Origin: Lachnospiraceae bacterium
GTDB lineage: Bacteria > Bacillota > Clostridia > Lachnospirales > Lachnospiraceae
Length of the DNA: 6,860 nucleotides
Assembly (NCBI GenBank): GCA_024699395.1
Contig: JAILPU010000209.1
Location: forward strand, 1-6,860
Reading direction: 5' to 3'
Part shown: piece after piece, positions 1 to 6,005 of the stretch
Layout of the letters: the number at the start of each line of letters is the position of its first letter
Numbering within the stretch: the stretch's first letter is position 1
Notes under the pieces: model-generated
The model's database searches: none
What the model was told of the DNA's origin: nothing
Seen by the model: only the letters and a program-made list of their open reading frames with translations
Position numbers and translations under genes: made by a program

Positions 1-1073
1 TATGAACCCTTCGGGCAATGGATAGTAAGTGATTTCGAGGTGTACTCAAAGGCCTCCTTGTGTATATAAGTGATACTTGCAGGAAGAGTAACTTCTTTAA
101 GAGATTCACAGTATTCGAATGCATCACACTCCAATGTTTCACAGCCTTCACAGATATAAACGTCGGTAAGCGCGTAACAGTATTCAAATGCATCCACGCC
201 AACAGTCTTTACACTTCCCGGAATGGTAATACTCTTAAGCTGCTCACAGTAATTAAAGGCACATGCTCCGATACTGTCTGTTCCTTCAGGGATAGTGAAT
301 TCTTCAAATGTTCCGTATGCATATGCTCCGGGCAAAATCATTTTTGATCTGTCAGACGCAACGTAAGTGACAGGTTTAAAATCATAGGTAGCTTTTTCCC
401 CATATTCTGAAGACTGCTTATCGCTATCAGTATTCTGTCCTTCTTCAATCCCGGATAAATGTACTGTAAGTTTTGGGCAGTTGGAAAAATAAAAATCGCG
501 TAAATTTTTCAGTTCAAGTTTTTCAGGAAGCTCTATTGTAGAAGGAAAGTTTATGTCCTTTAAGGAAGGACAGCTCCATGTAATATCCATTCCGATATGT
601 TTAACCCCTTCGGCAATATCAAGAAACTCAAGAGCATCACAACTCCAGAAGACATGATCTCCCACTTTCTTTACAGTTCCCGGTATATAAACGGCAAGTA
701 TATTGGGGTTACTCCAGAACGCATTGTCCGCTATCTCGGTAACATTATCGGGTATTCTTACGATTTCGTCAGTACCGTAATATCCTAAGAGCACACCATC
801 TTCAATCTCAAAATCATCTGCGTTATTCTTAAAATCACCGACAACGGCAGTCTGCTCTTCGTTTTCATCAATAGGTGTGGTTTCGTTGTATTTTGTGTCA
901 TCTTGGGAATATTTTAACCCCAATAAAAAGTCGGTAGCATTTACTACGCCGTCACCATTGACATCGCCTTTTAATGATCCGACATGTGATGCGTTCAATA
1001 CATAAATAGAAGATGTCACTGCTGCTGCCGAAGCAAGGCAAATTGATAAGATAATTGCATTTAGTCTTTTCAT
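1..1073 (-). CDS. Secreted BspA-type leucine-rich-repeat protein with one dockerin-like repeat (3' end off window)
   Basis: Frame is open for 357 codons from ATG 1073 to the left edge; no stop is reached, so the C-terminus is missing. Residues 1 to about 28 are a Sec-type signal peptide (MKRLNAIILSICLASAAAV), so the protein is exported. Residues 36-55 read GDVNGDGVVNATDFLLGLKY, a dockerin type I calcium loop with ligands D37, N39, D41 and D48; the usual second copy is absent. Residues about 86-205 and 246-357 are BspA-like LRR_5 repeats, with units such as IPDNVTEIADNAF and IPGSVKTVGVDAFEYC. A polar linker (about 206-245) joins the two blocks. The start is supported by AAGGAGT at 1081-1087, seven bases upstream. 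Family members are surface or secreted proteins thought to bind host, partner or substrate ligands; the ligand here is unknown. Fold is confident, function is not. Confidence 0.88.
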   Translation of the reverse strand, partial: MKRLNAIILSICLASAAAVTSSIYVLNASHVGSLKGDVNGDGVVNATDFLLGLKYSQDDTKYNETTPIDENEEQTAVVGDFKNNADDFEIEDGVLLGYYGTDEIVRIPDNVTEIADNAFWSNPNILAVYIPGTVKKVGDHVFWSCDALEFLDIAEGVKHIGMDITWSCPSLKDINFPSTIELPEKLELKNLRDFYFSNCPKLTVHLSGIEEGQNTDSDKQSSEYGEKATYDFKPVTYVASDRSKMILPGAYAYGTFEEFTIPEGTDSIGACAFNYCEQLKSITIPGSVKTVGVDAFEYCYALTDVYICEGCETLECDAFEYCESLKEVTLPASITYIHKEAFEYTSKSLTIHCPKGS

Positions 1074-1104
1074 TAAAAATACTCCTTCATAAACATTACA
1101 CCGG

Positions 1105-1133
1105 ATTATACCATCACAGTTTTTCTAAGTCCA
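1105..1133 (-). promoter_or_regulatory. Sigma-A-type promoter of the BspA-like gene
   Basis: On the minus strand there is a perfect TATAAT at 1110-1105. A TGGACT -35 box (4 of 6 to TTGACA) lies at 1133-1128, with a 17-base spacer. Transcription would start near 1098, giving a leader of about 25 bases that contains the AAGGAGT ribosome binding site. A/T-rich repeats begin at 1139, just upstream of the -35, where an UP element or activator site would lie. Confidence 0.75.
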
Positions 1134-1138
1134 TAAAA

Positions 1139-1182
1139 TAAAAATAAACTTTACAATAGATAAAAATAAACTATGAAATAGA
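1139..1182. repeat. A/T-rich 22-base tandem repeat, two copies
   Basis: Copies at 1139-1160 and 1161-1182 match at 19 of 22 positions. Both begin TAAAAATAAACT and end AATAGA. Each carries a run of five A at the same place, so the A-tracts are 22 bases (about two helical turns) apart. The block sits directly upstream of the BspA-like gene's -35 box, in the position of an UP element, a bent-DNA segment or a regulator site. The function is inference. Confidence 0.8.
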
Positions 1183-1183
1183 A

Positions 1184-1227
1184 CCGATGCAGTATACCTG
1201 ATTTTCCGATGCAGTATACCTGATTTT
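1184..1227. repeat. Perfect 22-base tandem repeat, two copies
   Basis: Copies at 1184-1205 and 1206-1227 are identical. Each starts CCGATGCAGTATACCTG and ends ATTTT. Each holds the self-complementary hexamer GTATAC. This pair has the same period as the neighbouring A/T-rich pair but an unrelated sequence, with one base between the two blocks. It lies between the tRNA-Gln terminator and the BspA-like promoter. It may be a paired regulator site or a recent slippage duplication. Confidence 0.9.
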
Positions 1228-1231
1228 CAGC

Positions 1232-1264
1232 AAAATAAAAGGAACTGCTTTCGCAGTTCCTTTT
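1232..1264 (-). terminator. Rho-independent terminator of the tRNA-Gln transcript
   Basis: On the minus strand, GGAACTGC and GCAGTTCC pair around a GAAA (GNRA) tetraloop. Flanking A and T runs extend this to a 12-base-pair stem at 1237-1264. The 3' side gives TTTTATTTT, a terminator U-tract. The hairpin starts two bases beyond the tRNA 3' end. The A run on the other flank could allow some plus-strand termination, but no plus-strand gene faces it. Confidence 0.9.
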
Positions 1265-1266
1265 AG

Positions 1267-1338
1267 CAGGGCTACAAGGATTCGAACCTTGAAATGACGG
1301 AGTCAGAGTCCGTTGCCTTACCGTTTGGCGATAGCCCT
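1267..1338 (-). tRNA. tRNA-Gln, anticodon CUG
   Basis: The minus strand folds as a 72-base cloverleaf. The acceptor stem is AGGGCTA/TAGCCCT, the D arm GCC-AAACGGTAA-GGC, and the anticodon stem ACGGA/TCCGT. The anticodon loop CTCTGAC gives CUG, which reads CAG (Gln). The T arm is CAAGG-TTCGAAT-CCTTG and the discriminator base is G. U8-C9 and the general layout match known bacterial tRNA-Gln. The genome does not encode CCA (CTA follows the G), so a CCA-adding enzyme is needed. Two features differ from the usual tRNA-Gln: the first pair is A1-U72 rather than U1-A72, and the 15-48 tertiary pair is A-U rather than G-C. Both are compensated, which argues for a working gene. It has its own promoter and terminator. 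Confidence 0.93.
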
Positions 1339-1340
1339 AA

Positions 1341-1376
1341 ATGACTTACTAAGACAGTATATCTCAGTTAAGTCAT
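1341..1376. repeat. Inverted repeat spanning the tRNA promoter -10 region
   Basis: Plus-strand ATGACTTACT (1341-1350) pairs with AGTTAAGTCAT (1366-1376) over ten base pairs with one bulged T. The 15-base loop contains the probable -10 box of the tRNA-Gln gene. It may be an operator, or an RNA hairpin ending the glutamine synthetase transcript. It lacks a U-tract, so termination is doubtful. Confidence 0.45.
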
Positions 1377-1384
1377 AAATGCAA
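1356..1384 (-). promoter_or_regulatory. Probable promoter of tRNA-Gln
   Basis: On the minus strand TATACT lies at 1361-1356 and TTGCAT at 1384-1379, with a 17-base spacer. The predicted start near 1349 is about 11 bases before the mature tRNA 5' end. The -35 box is weak (TTG plus three mismatches), so read-through from the upstream synthetase gene could also contribute. Confidence 0.5.
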
Positions 1385-1408
1385 GCATTATTTTTATATT
1401 TTTTCTTG

Positions 1409-3532
1409 CTACACTTCAAACATAAGCTCTGCGTATGTGGGTACAGGCCAGTATTTTCTGTCCACCATGGTTTCGAGTCTGTCCACGGGGCGTCTTAAGA
1501 TCTCCATGCACTCGAAAACTTTTTCCCTGTAATAGAAAGCCTTGTCCTTGGCATTGGATATGGTGCAAGCCTCCTCCAAAACATCCTCAAGATTCTTGCA
1601 GGCATTATGAACTGCAGTAAGCTCATCCGCAATACTTCTTACTATCTCTCTCTGAACGGAGAAATCTGTATTTATCTCTCTCAAAAGACCCGCTGTCTTG
1701 GAAAGCTCCATCTCGTACCTGCTCACAGCGGGAATATACTGTCTTCTCGCCATGTCGAGCATGGTTTTGGCCTCAATGTTAATGGTCTTGGAGTAAATAT
1801 CGTAAAGAATCTCTCTTCTTGATTCCAGCTCGGTTCTTGTAAATATACCGAATTTTTCAAAAAGCTTAATAGCCTTATCGGTAACAAGAGTATCCACGGC
1901 ATCCACCATGGATCTGAGATTGGGAAGCCCTCTCTTCTCGGCTTCCTTAACCCACTCCTCGGAATAACCGTCACCGTTAAATATGATACGTCTGTGCTCT
2001 GTGAAATATTTTTTAATAAGGTCGTGAACACCCATATCAAAATTATCGGCTTTTTCAAGTACGTCGCAAGCCTCACAGAAAGCTTCCGCCACAATTGCAT
2101 TTAAAATAGTATTGGGACTTCCGATGGAATCCGAACTTCCCACCATTCTGAACTCAAACTTGTTACCTGTAAAAGCAAAGGGTGATGTTCTGTTTCTGTC
2201 GGTAGCATCCTTCTCAAAATCCGTAAGAGTAGAAACACCGGTCTCCAGTTTTCCGCCGGCAAGAGTATGATCCGCAGCACCGGTCTCCACCAGCTGCTTA
2301 ACCACATCTTCAAGCTGTTCCCCGAGGAACACGGAAATAATTGCGGGAGGTGCCTCATTGGCTCCCAGTCTTAAATCGTTTCCAACGTCAGATGCAGACT
2401 GTCTCAAAAGATCCGCATGGGTATCAACAGCCTTTAAGATGCAGGCCAAAACCAGAAGAAACTGAATGTTTTCATGAGGTGTCTCGCCGGGATCCAAAAG
2501 ATTGATTCCGTCATCGGTAGTAAGGGACCAGTTGTCATGCTTACCGGAACCGTTCACTCCCTTAAAAGGCTTCTCGTGAAGGAGACAGTTCATACCGTGA
2601 CGCTCAGCCACTTTTTTCATGGTTTCCATCATAAGCTGGTTGTGGTCAACGGCAATATTGGCGGTCTCGTAGATGGGTGCCAGCTCATGCTGTGCGGGAG
2701 CCGCCTCGTTATGCTGAGTCTTGGCGGAAACCCCAAGCTTCCACATCTCGATATTAAGATCTCTCATATATGAACCCACTCTCTCGGGTATAGTTCCGAA
2801 ATAGTGATCGTCCATTTCCTGACCTTTGGGGGCATTGGCTCCGAAAAGAGTTCTTCCCGCAAAAATAAGGTCCATTCTTCTCATGTATTTGGAATGATCC
2901 ACAAGGAAATATTCCTGCTCCGCACCCACATTGGGGATAACCTTTTTGGAGTTGGTATTTCCGAACAATCTGATAAGTCTCAAGGACTGAGTATTAAGAG
3001 CCTCCATGGATCTCAAAAGAGGCGTCTTCTTATCAAGAGCTTCACCCTTATAAGAACAGAATGCCGTGGGAATGCAAAGAATAACACCGATGGCATCCTC
3101 TTTCAAAAATGCGGGGGAAGTAATATCCCAAACCGTATATCCTCTCGCCTCAAATGTAGCTCTAAGTCCTCCGGAAGGAAAACTTGATGCATCGGGCTCA
3201 CCCTTTATAAGATCTTTACCGGAGAAATCAAGTATGGTCTTACCCTTTTTATCCGGATGGGTTATGAAAGCATCATGCTTCTCGGCAGTTATTCCCGTAA
3301 GAGGCTGGAACCAGTGGGTAAAATGTGTTGCTCCGTTTTCGATGGCCCAATCTTTCATGGCCTGGGCAACCTCGTCCGCCGTCTCTCTCTTAAGCTCACC
3401 GCCGTTTTCCATTACCCTCTTTAATTCAAGGTATACCTCCTCGGAAAGATGCTCCTTCATTTTACCGATGGAAAATACGTTCTTTCCAAAGATCTCTTCA
3501 ATATTTATAAAGCTTTCTTCGTTTGTTGTCAT
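1409..3532 (-). CDS. glnN: Glutamine synthetase type III (GSIII)
   Basis: The 707-residue product makes glutamine from glutamate, ammonia and ATP in the cytoplasm. Length and motifs fit the large GSIII class rather than the roughly 450-residue GSI. The beta-grasp region carries QPLTG (76-80) and the GSIII block SSFPSGGLRATFEARGYTVW (116-135). Catalytic motifs follow: VGAEQEYFL (202-210, metal ligands E205 and E207), AAPAQHELAP (277-286), the nucleotide-site block FKGVNGSGKHDNWS (323-336) and NRTSPFAFTGNKFEFR (447-462). The last about 220 residues are the GSIII-specific helical extension. ATG 3532 follows GGAG (3539-3542) with six bases between. The gene has its own promoter overlapping the end of trhP and is followed by tRNA-Gln. 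I see no GlnR- or NtrC-type site that I can defend. Confidence 0.96.
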   Translation of the reverse strand: MTTNEESFINIEEIFGKNVFSIGKMKEHLSEEVYLELKRVMENGGELKRETADEVAQAMKDWAIENGATHFTHWFQPLTGITAEKHDAFITHPDKKGKTILDFSGKDLIKGEPDASSFPSGGLRATFEARGYTVWDITSPAFLKEDAIGVILCIPTAFCSYKGEALDKKTPLLRSMEALNTQSLRLIRLFGNTNSKKVIPNVGAEQEYFLVDHSKYMRRMDLIFAGRTLFGANAPKGQEMDDHYFGTIPERVGSYMRDLNIEMWKLGVSAKTQHNEAAPAQHELAPIYETANIAVDHNQLMMETMKKVAERHGMNCLLHEKPFKGVNGSGKHDNWSLTTDDGINLLDPGETPHENIQFLLVLACILKAVDTHADLLRQSASDVGNDLRLGANEAPPAIISVFLGEQLEDVVKQLVETGAADHTLAGGKLETGVSTLTDFEKDATDRNRTSPFAFTGNKFEFRMVGSSDSIGSPNTILNAIVAEAFCEACDVLEKADNFDMGVHDLIKKYFTEHRRIIFNGDGYSEEWVKEAEKRGLPNLRSMVDAVDTLVTDKAIKLFEKFGIFTRTELESRREILYDIYSKTINIEAKTMLDMARRQYIPAVSRYEMELSKTAGLLREINTDFSVQREIVRSIADELTAVHNACKNLEDVLEEACTISNAKDKAFYYREKVFECMEILRRPVDRLETMVDRKYWPVPTYAELMFEV

Positions 3533-3580
3533 CTTTTTCTCCGTGTAAGCCGCTTAAGAAAAACCCATTGTTACGGCAAA

Positions 3581-3609
3581 ATTTTACAATACTATCAATT
3601 AACGGTCAA
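3581..3609 (-). promoter_or_regulatory. Sigma-A-type promoter of the glutamine synthetase gene
   Basis: On the minus strand TTGACC (3609-3604) and TAAAAT (3586-3581) are separated by 17 bases, close to consensus. The -35 box shares bases with the trhP stop codon TGA (3608-3606). The start would be near 3574, giving a leader of about 42 bases in which I recognise no riboswitch. Confidence 0.75.
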
Positions 3610-4835
3610 CTCTTTACCCTTAACAGGTCGTAGGTATCAGGTGTTTCGCTTAGCTTTAACCACAAGCCCTGCCGGGGATGGGGAGCACTGTCCACAGGTG
3701 TCATTTCATCATCAAACATCTCAAGGACTTTCACCTTAACGTTGGTATAGTCGGGTTTCATAATCTCTATTTCATCTCCGACGCAAAACTTGTTTTTCTG
3801 GCTTATATGAACAAGACCGTCTTTAACATCCTCAATCATCCCCAGATAAATGTAATCATTAATGTAAGTATTGCTGTCATAAATCTGGGTATTTTCATCG
3901 GGCTTTCCGTAGTAGAAACCTGTGGTAAACTGCCTGTAGGTACATTTGGAAATCTCCTCTTTGTACCATTCGATATTGCTTTCATACAAAGCTCTGTCCT
4001 TATAAAAATCATCAAGAGCTTTTCTGTAGGTTCTGGCAACCGTGGCAACATACAGGGCGGTTTTCATTCTACCCTCAATTTTAAGAGAATCAATCCCCGC
4101 CTCGATTATGTCCGGAATATGCTCTATCATGCAAAGGTCCTTGGAATTAAAGATATAGGTACCTCTCTCATTCTCATAAACCGGAAGATATTCCCCGGGT
4201 CTTGTCTCCTCCACCACCGCATATTTCCATCTGCAAGGATGGGTGCAGGCTCCGTGGTTGGCATCTCTTCCCGTAAAATAATTGGAAAGAAGACACCTTC
4301 CTGAGTAGGAAATACACATGGCTCCGTGGATAAAACTTTCTATTTCGAGTTCCTCGGGTATCTTGTCTCTTATCTGTTTTATTTCCGAAAGAGAAAGCTC
4401 TCTTGCCGATACAACTCTCTTAACCCCCAGCCTGTGCCAGAAGAGAAATGTCTCGTAATTGGTATTATTGGCCTGGGTTGAAATATGAACCTCCGCTTCG
4501 GGCCAAACCTCCTTAAGGATGGTAAACATACCGGGATCCGCAATAATGATGGCGTCCGGGGAATCCGGTTTCATATCCCTAAGCTCTTCAAAATATTCTC
4601 TTGCACCTTTAAGATCGTAATTGTGCGCGAGAATGTTGGCGGTAACATATACTTTAACACCGTGCTCATGGGCAAATCTTATGCCCTGTGCCATCTCATC
4701 CTTTGTAAAGTTCTTGGCTTTTGCCCTGAGACCGAAGGCCTCGCCTCCTATATAGACAGCATCGGCACCGAATACAACCGCTGTTTTCAAAACCTCGAGG
4801 CTGCTTGCAGGTATGAGAAGCTCTGCCTTTTTCAT
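3606..4835 (-). CDS. trhP: TrhP-type tRNA U34 5-hydroxylation protein (peptidase U32 family)
   Basis: This 409-residue protein belongs to peptidase family U32. The subgroup (E. coli YegQ/TrhP, B. subtilis YrrO) hydroxylates wobble uridine 34 of tRNA, using prephenate, to give ho5U34; it was once called a collagenase-like protease. The TIM-barrel N-terminus has IPASSLEVLKTAVVFGADAV (8-27). The U32 signature is ESFIHGAMCISYSGRCLLS (166-184). Cysteines C174, C181, C197 and C201 are placed as expected for the family's iron-sulfur site. The C-terminal beta-barrel domain ends with HPRQGLWLKL (386-395). I choose ATG 4835 over TTG 4841 because GAGG (4843-4846) lies seven bases before the ATG but only one before the TTG. 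It starts two bases after the trmR stop. Only this YrrO-like copy is present; B. subtilis also has YrrN alongside. Confidence 0.92.
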   Translation of the reverse strand: MKKAELLIPASSLEVLKTAVVFGADAVYIGGEAFGLRAKAKNFTKDEMAQGIRFAHEHGVKVYVTANILAHNYDLKGAREYFEELRDMKPDSPDAIIIADPGMFTILKEVWPEAEVHISTQANNTNYETFLFWHRLGVKRVVSARELSLSEIKQIRDKIPEELEIESFIHGAMCISYSGRCLLSNYFTGRDANHGACTHPCRWKYAVVEETRPGEYLPVYENERGTYIFNSKDLCMIEHIPDIIEAGIDSLKIEGRMKTALYVATVARTYRKALDDFYKDRALYESNIEWYKEEISKCTYRQFTTGFYYGKPDENTQIYDSNTYINDYIYLGMIEDVKDGLVHISQKNKFCVGDEIEIMKPDYTNVKVKVLEMFDDEMTPVDSAPHPRQGLWLKLSETPDTYDLLRVKS

Positions 4836-4837
4836 AA

Positions 4838-5485
4838 TCAATCCTCTTTTTTTATACTGAGCGTGACCCCGTCCCCCACGGGAAGGATCACTGTTTCTAT
4901 TCTTTCATCGTGTGTGAGAGTGTACAGATACTCCCTCATTCTTGAGTGTATTGTTCTGTTTCTCCTCTCAAGAATAAAGCGGCTCTCCATGATATCCCCC
5001 TCCTGAAGTACGTTGTCGGATACCAGAAGCCCTCCTTTTTTAAGAAGTCTGAACACATCTTCATAGAAATTTATGTACTGACCCTTTGCCGCATCCATAA
5101 AAATCATGTCATAGGGGCCCGCGAGCTCCTTCAATATATCGGTGGCGTCCCCCTCCAAAAGCTGTATATCGTTTTCCACACCGGCTCTTTTAAAATTGTT
5201 TTTAGCCTCTTTTATCCTCTTGTCATACTTTTCAATTGTGGTGATCTTACAGCTTGCAGGAGCATATTCCTTCATCAACATAGCAGAAAAGCCGGTGGCT
5301 GTTCCCACTTCAAGAACGCATTCCGGCTTGTGATACGCCAATATAAATTTCAAAAGTCTCTGCATGGGCTTTCTGATAACAGGCACATCATTTTCCTTGG
5401 CTTCTTTCTCGATCATATCGAGAAACTCTGTATTGCCTGTGTCAAAAGAATCAATAAAAGCCGCCATTCTCTCGGGGACTATCAT
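4838..5485 (-). CDS. trmR: TrmR-type tRNA 5-hydroxyuridine methyltransferase (O-methyltransferase family 3)
   Basis: The 215-residue SAM-dependent O-methyltransferase matches B. subtilis YrrM/TrmR, which converts ho5U34 in tRNA to mo5U34. The SAM motif is VLEVGTATGFSAML (57-70). The acidic residue after strand 2 is E85 (TTIEKYD), and GDA lies at 112-114. The metal and active-site block is IFMDAAKGQY (128-137), with D131 and K134, followed by SDNVL (156-160). The C-terminal block LPVGDGVTLSIK (201-212) is typical of this family. Length is normal. The start overlaps the MltG-like stop (ATGA at 5485-5482), and its Shine-Dalgarno (GGAGG 5496-5500, or GAGG 5490-5493) lies within that gene's tail. 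The immediate trhP neighbour, which makes its substrate, greatly strengthens this call over a catechol or caffeoyl-CoA methyltransferase. Confidence 0.92.
   Translation of the reverse strand: MIVPERMAAFIDSFDTGNTEFLDMIEKEAKENDVPVIRKPMQRLLKFILAYHKPECVLEVGTATGFSAMLMKEYAPASCKITTIEKYDKRIKEAKNNFKRAGVENDIQLLEGDATDILKELAGPYDMIFMDAAKGQYINFYEDVFRLLKKGGLLVSDNVLQEGDIMESRFILERRNRTIHSRMREYLYTLTHDERIETVILPVGDGVTLSIKKED
4842..4848 (-). promoter_or_regulatory. Ribosome binding site deciding the trhP start
   Basis: AAGAGGA on the minus strand has its GAGG core seven bases upstream of ATG 4835. TTG 4841 would directly follow it. The site lies inside the last codons of trmR, which suggests translational coupling. 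Confidence 0.75.
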
Positions 5486-5988
5486 TGATCCTCGCCCTCC
5501 GGGTCTTCGCCCTCGGAATCTTCACCCTCTTCGGTTTCATCGGAATCGGAACCTTCACCTTCATCATAGGTAATAACGTCCTCTTCCTTATATGTCTTCA
5601 CCGATTCTGATGATTCATCCTCTTCTTCGTCCTGCCCGGCCATTACCTCAAACATTTCCTCTACCGTCATGTTGGTATTAAGAGTAAAGCTGCCGGCTTT
5701 AAGGTCCTTTCTGTACTCTGAGAGATAATATTGTAAAACAAAAAGCTTATCGTCTCTCACAAGACCGTCCTCAAGGAAAAGCTTGCCCATCTTAAAGGCA
5801 CTCATTCCCTCGGGTATTTCCACAGTAACCTCTGTTCCTTTTCCCGATTCAATTGCAGGCTCTGTAAAAACTCTGTATCCGTAATCGTAGCAGATAAGGG
5901 CTCCCTTATAGATATAGAAAACCGCAATAAGTATAAATGCGATTCTTACGACCCCGCTTAATATTGAAAGTGGTATATTACTTTTCAT
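5482..5988 (-). CDS. Shortened MltG-like membrane protein with acidic tail
   Basis: The 168-residue product has a short N-terminus, one transmembrane segment (about 12-34) and a domain at about 52-118 with VEIPEGMSAFKMGKLFLEDGL and LKAGSFTLNTNMTVEEMFEV. This matches the LysM-like N-terminal part of MltG/YceG, the inner-membrane endolytic murein transglycosylase. Full MltG proteins are about 330-380 residues; the catalytic YceG domain is wholly missing here. Residues 119-168 are instead an acidic tail, about half Asp/Glu, ending in GED-type repeats. ATG 5988 is preferred over GTG 6009 because GAGGAG (5995-6000) sits six bases before it. Its position before trmR matches B. subtilis yrrL (mltG). 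It cannot itself cut glycan by the MltG mechanism; it may bind peptidoglycan outside the membrane. Fold is fairly sure, role unknown. Confidence 0.75.
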   Translation of the reverse strand: MKSNIPLSILSGVVRIAFILIAVFYIYKGALICYDYGYRVFTEPAIESGKGTEVTVEIPEGMSAFKMGKLFLEDGLVRDDKLFVLQYYLSEYRKDLKAGSFTLNTNMTVEEMFEVMAGQDEEEDESSESVKTYKEEDVITYDEGEGSDSDETEEGEDSEGEDPEGEDQ

Positions 5989-5994
5989 CCTCTT

Positions 5995-6000
5995 CTCCTC
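5995..6000 (-). promoter_or_regulatory. Ribosome binding site deciding the MltG-like start
   Basis: GAGGAG on the minus strand is spaced six bases from ATG 5988. An upstream GTG at 6009 keeps the same frame and would add seven residues, but then this site would be coding sequence and the GTG would lack a comparable site. Confidence 0.7.
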
Positions 6001-6005
6001 GAGGC

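Noticed and set aside
1139..1227. CRISPR-like array
   Set aside because: The 22-base units are directly adjacent with no spacers, there are only two copies of each type, and no cas genes are nearby.
1381..1410. Possible glutamine synthetase terminator (GCAAG ... CTTGC)
   Set aside because: Five base pairs around a loop of nearly 20 bases with no following U-tract; not a credible intrinsic terminator.
3066..3548. 160-codon plus-strand open frame opposite the N-terminus of glutamine synthetase
   Set aside because: It is the antisense shadow of a strongly conserved gene, with no family resemblance and no plus-strand promoter that I can see.
3533..3580. Possible riboswitch or leader element before glutamine synthetase
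   Set aside because: The leader from the predicted start is only about 42 bases and shows no stable stem set; too short for known riboswitch classes.
3678..4304. 208-codon plus-strand open frame
   Set aside because: It lies fully antisense to trhP, whose protein matches a known family throughout; the plus-strand product has no recognisable domain and no good ribosome binding site.
4838..5485. Catechol or caffeoyl-CoA O-methyltransferase
   Set aside because: The fold is shared, but gene order beside trhP and the MltG-like gene, together with the LPVGDGVTLSIK ending, fits TrmR far better.
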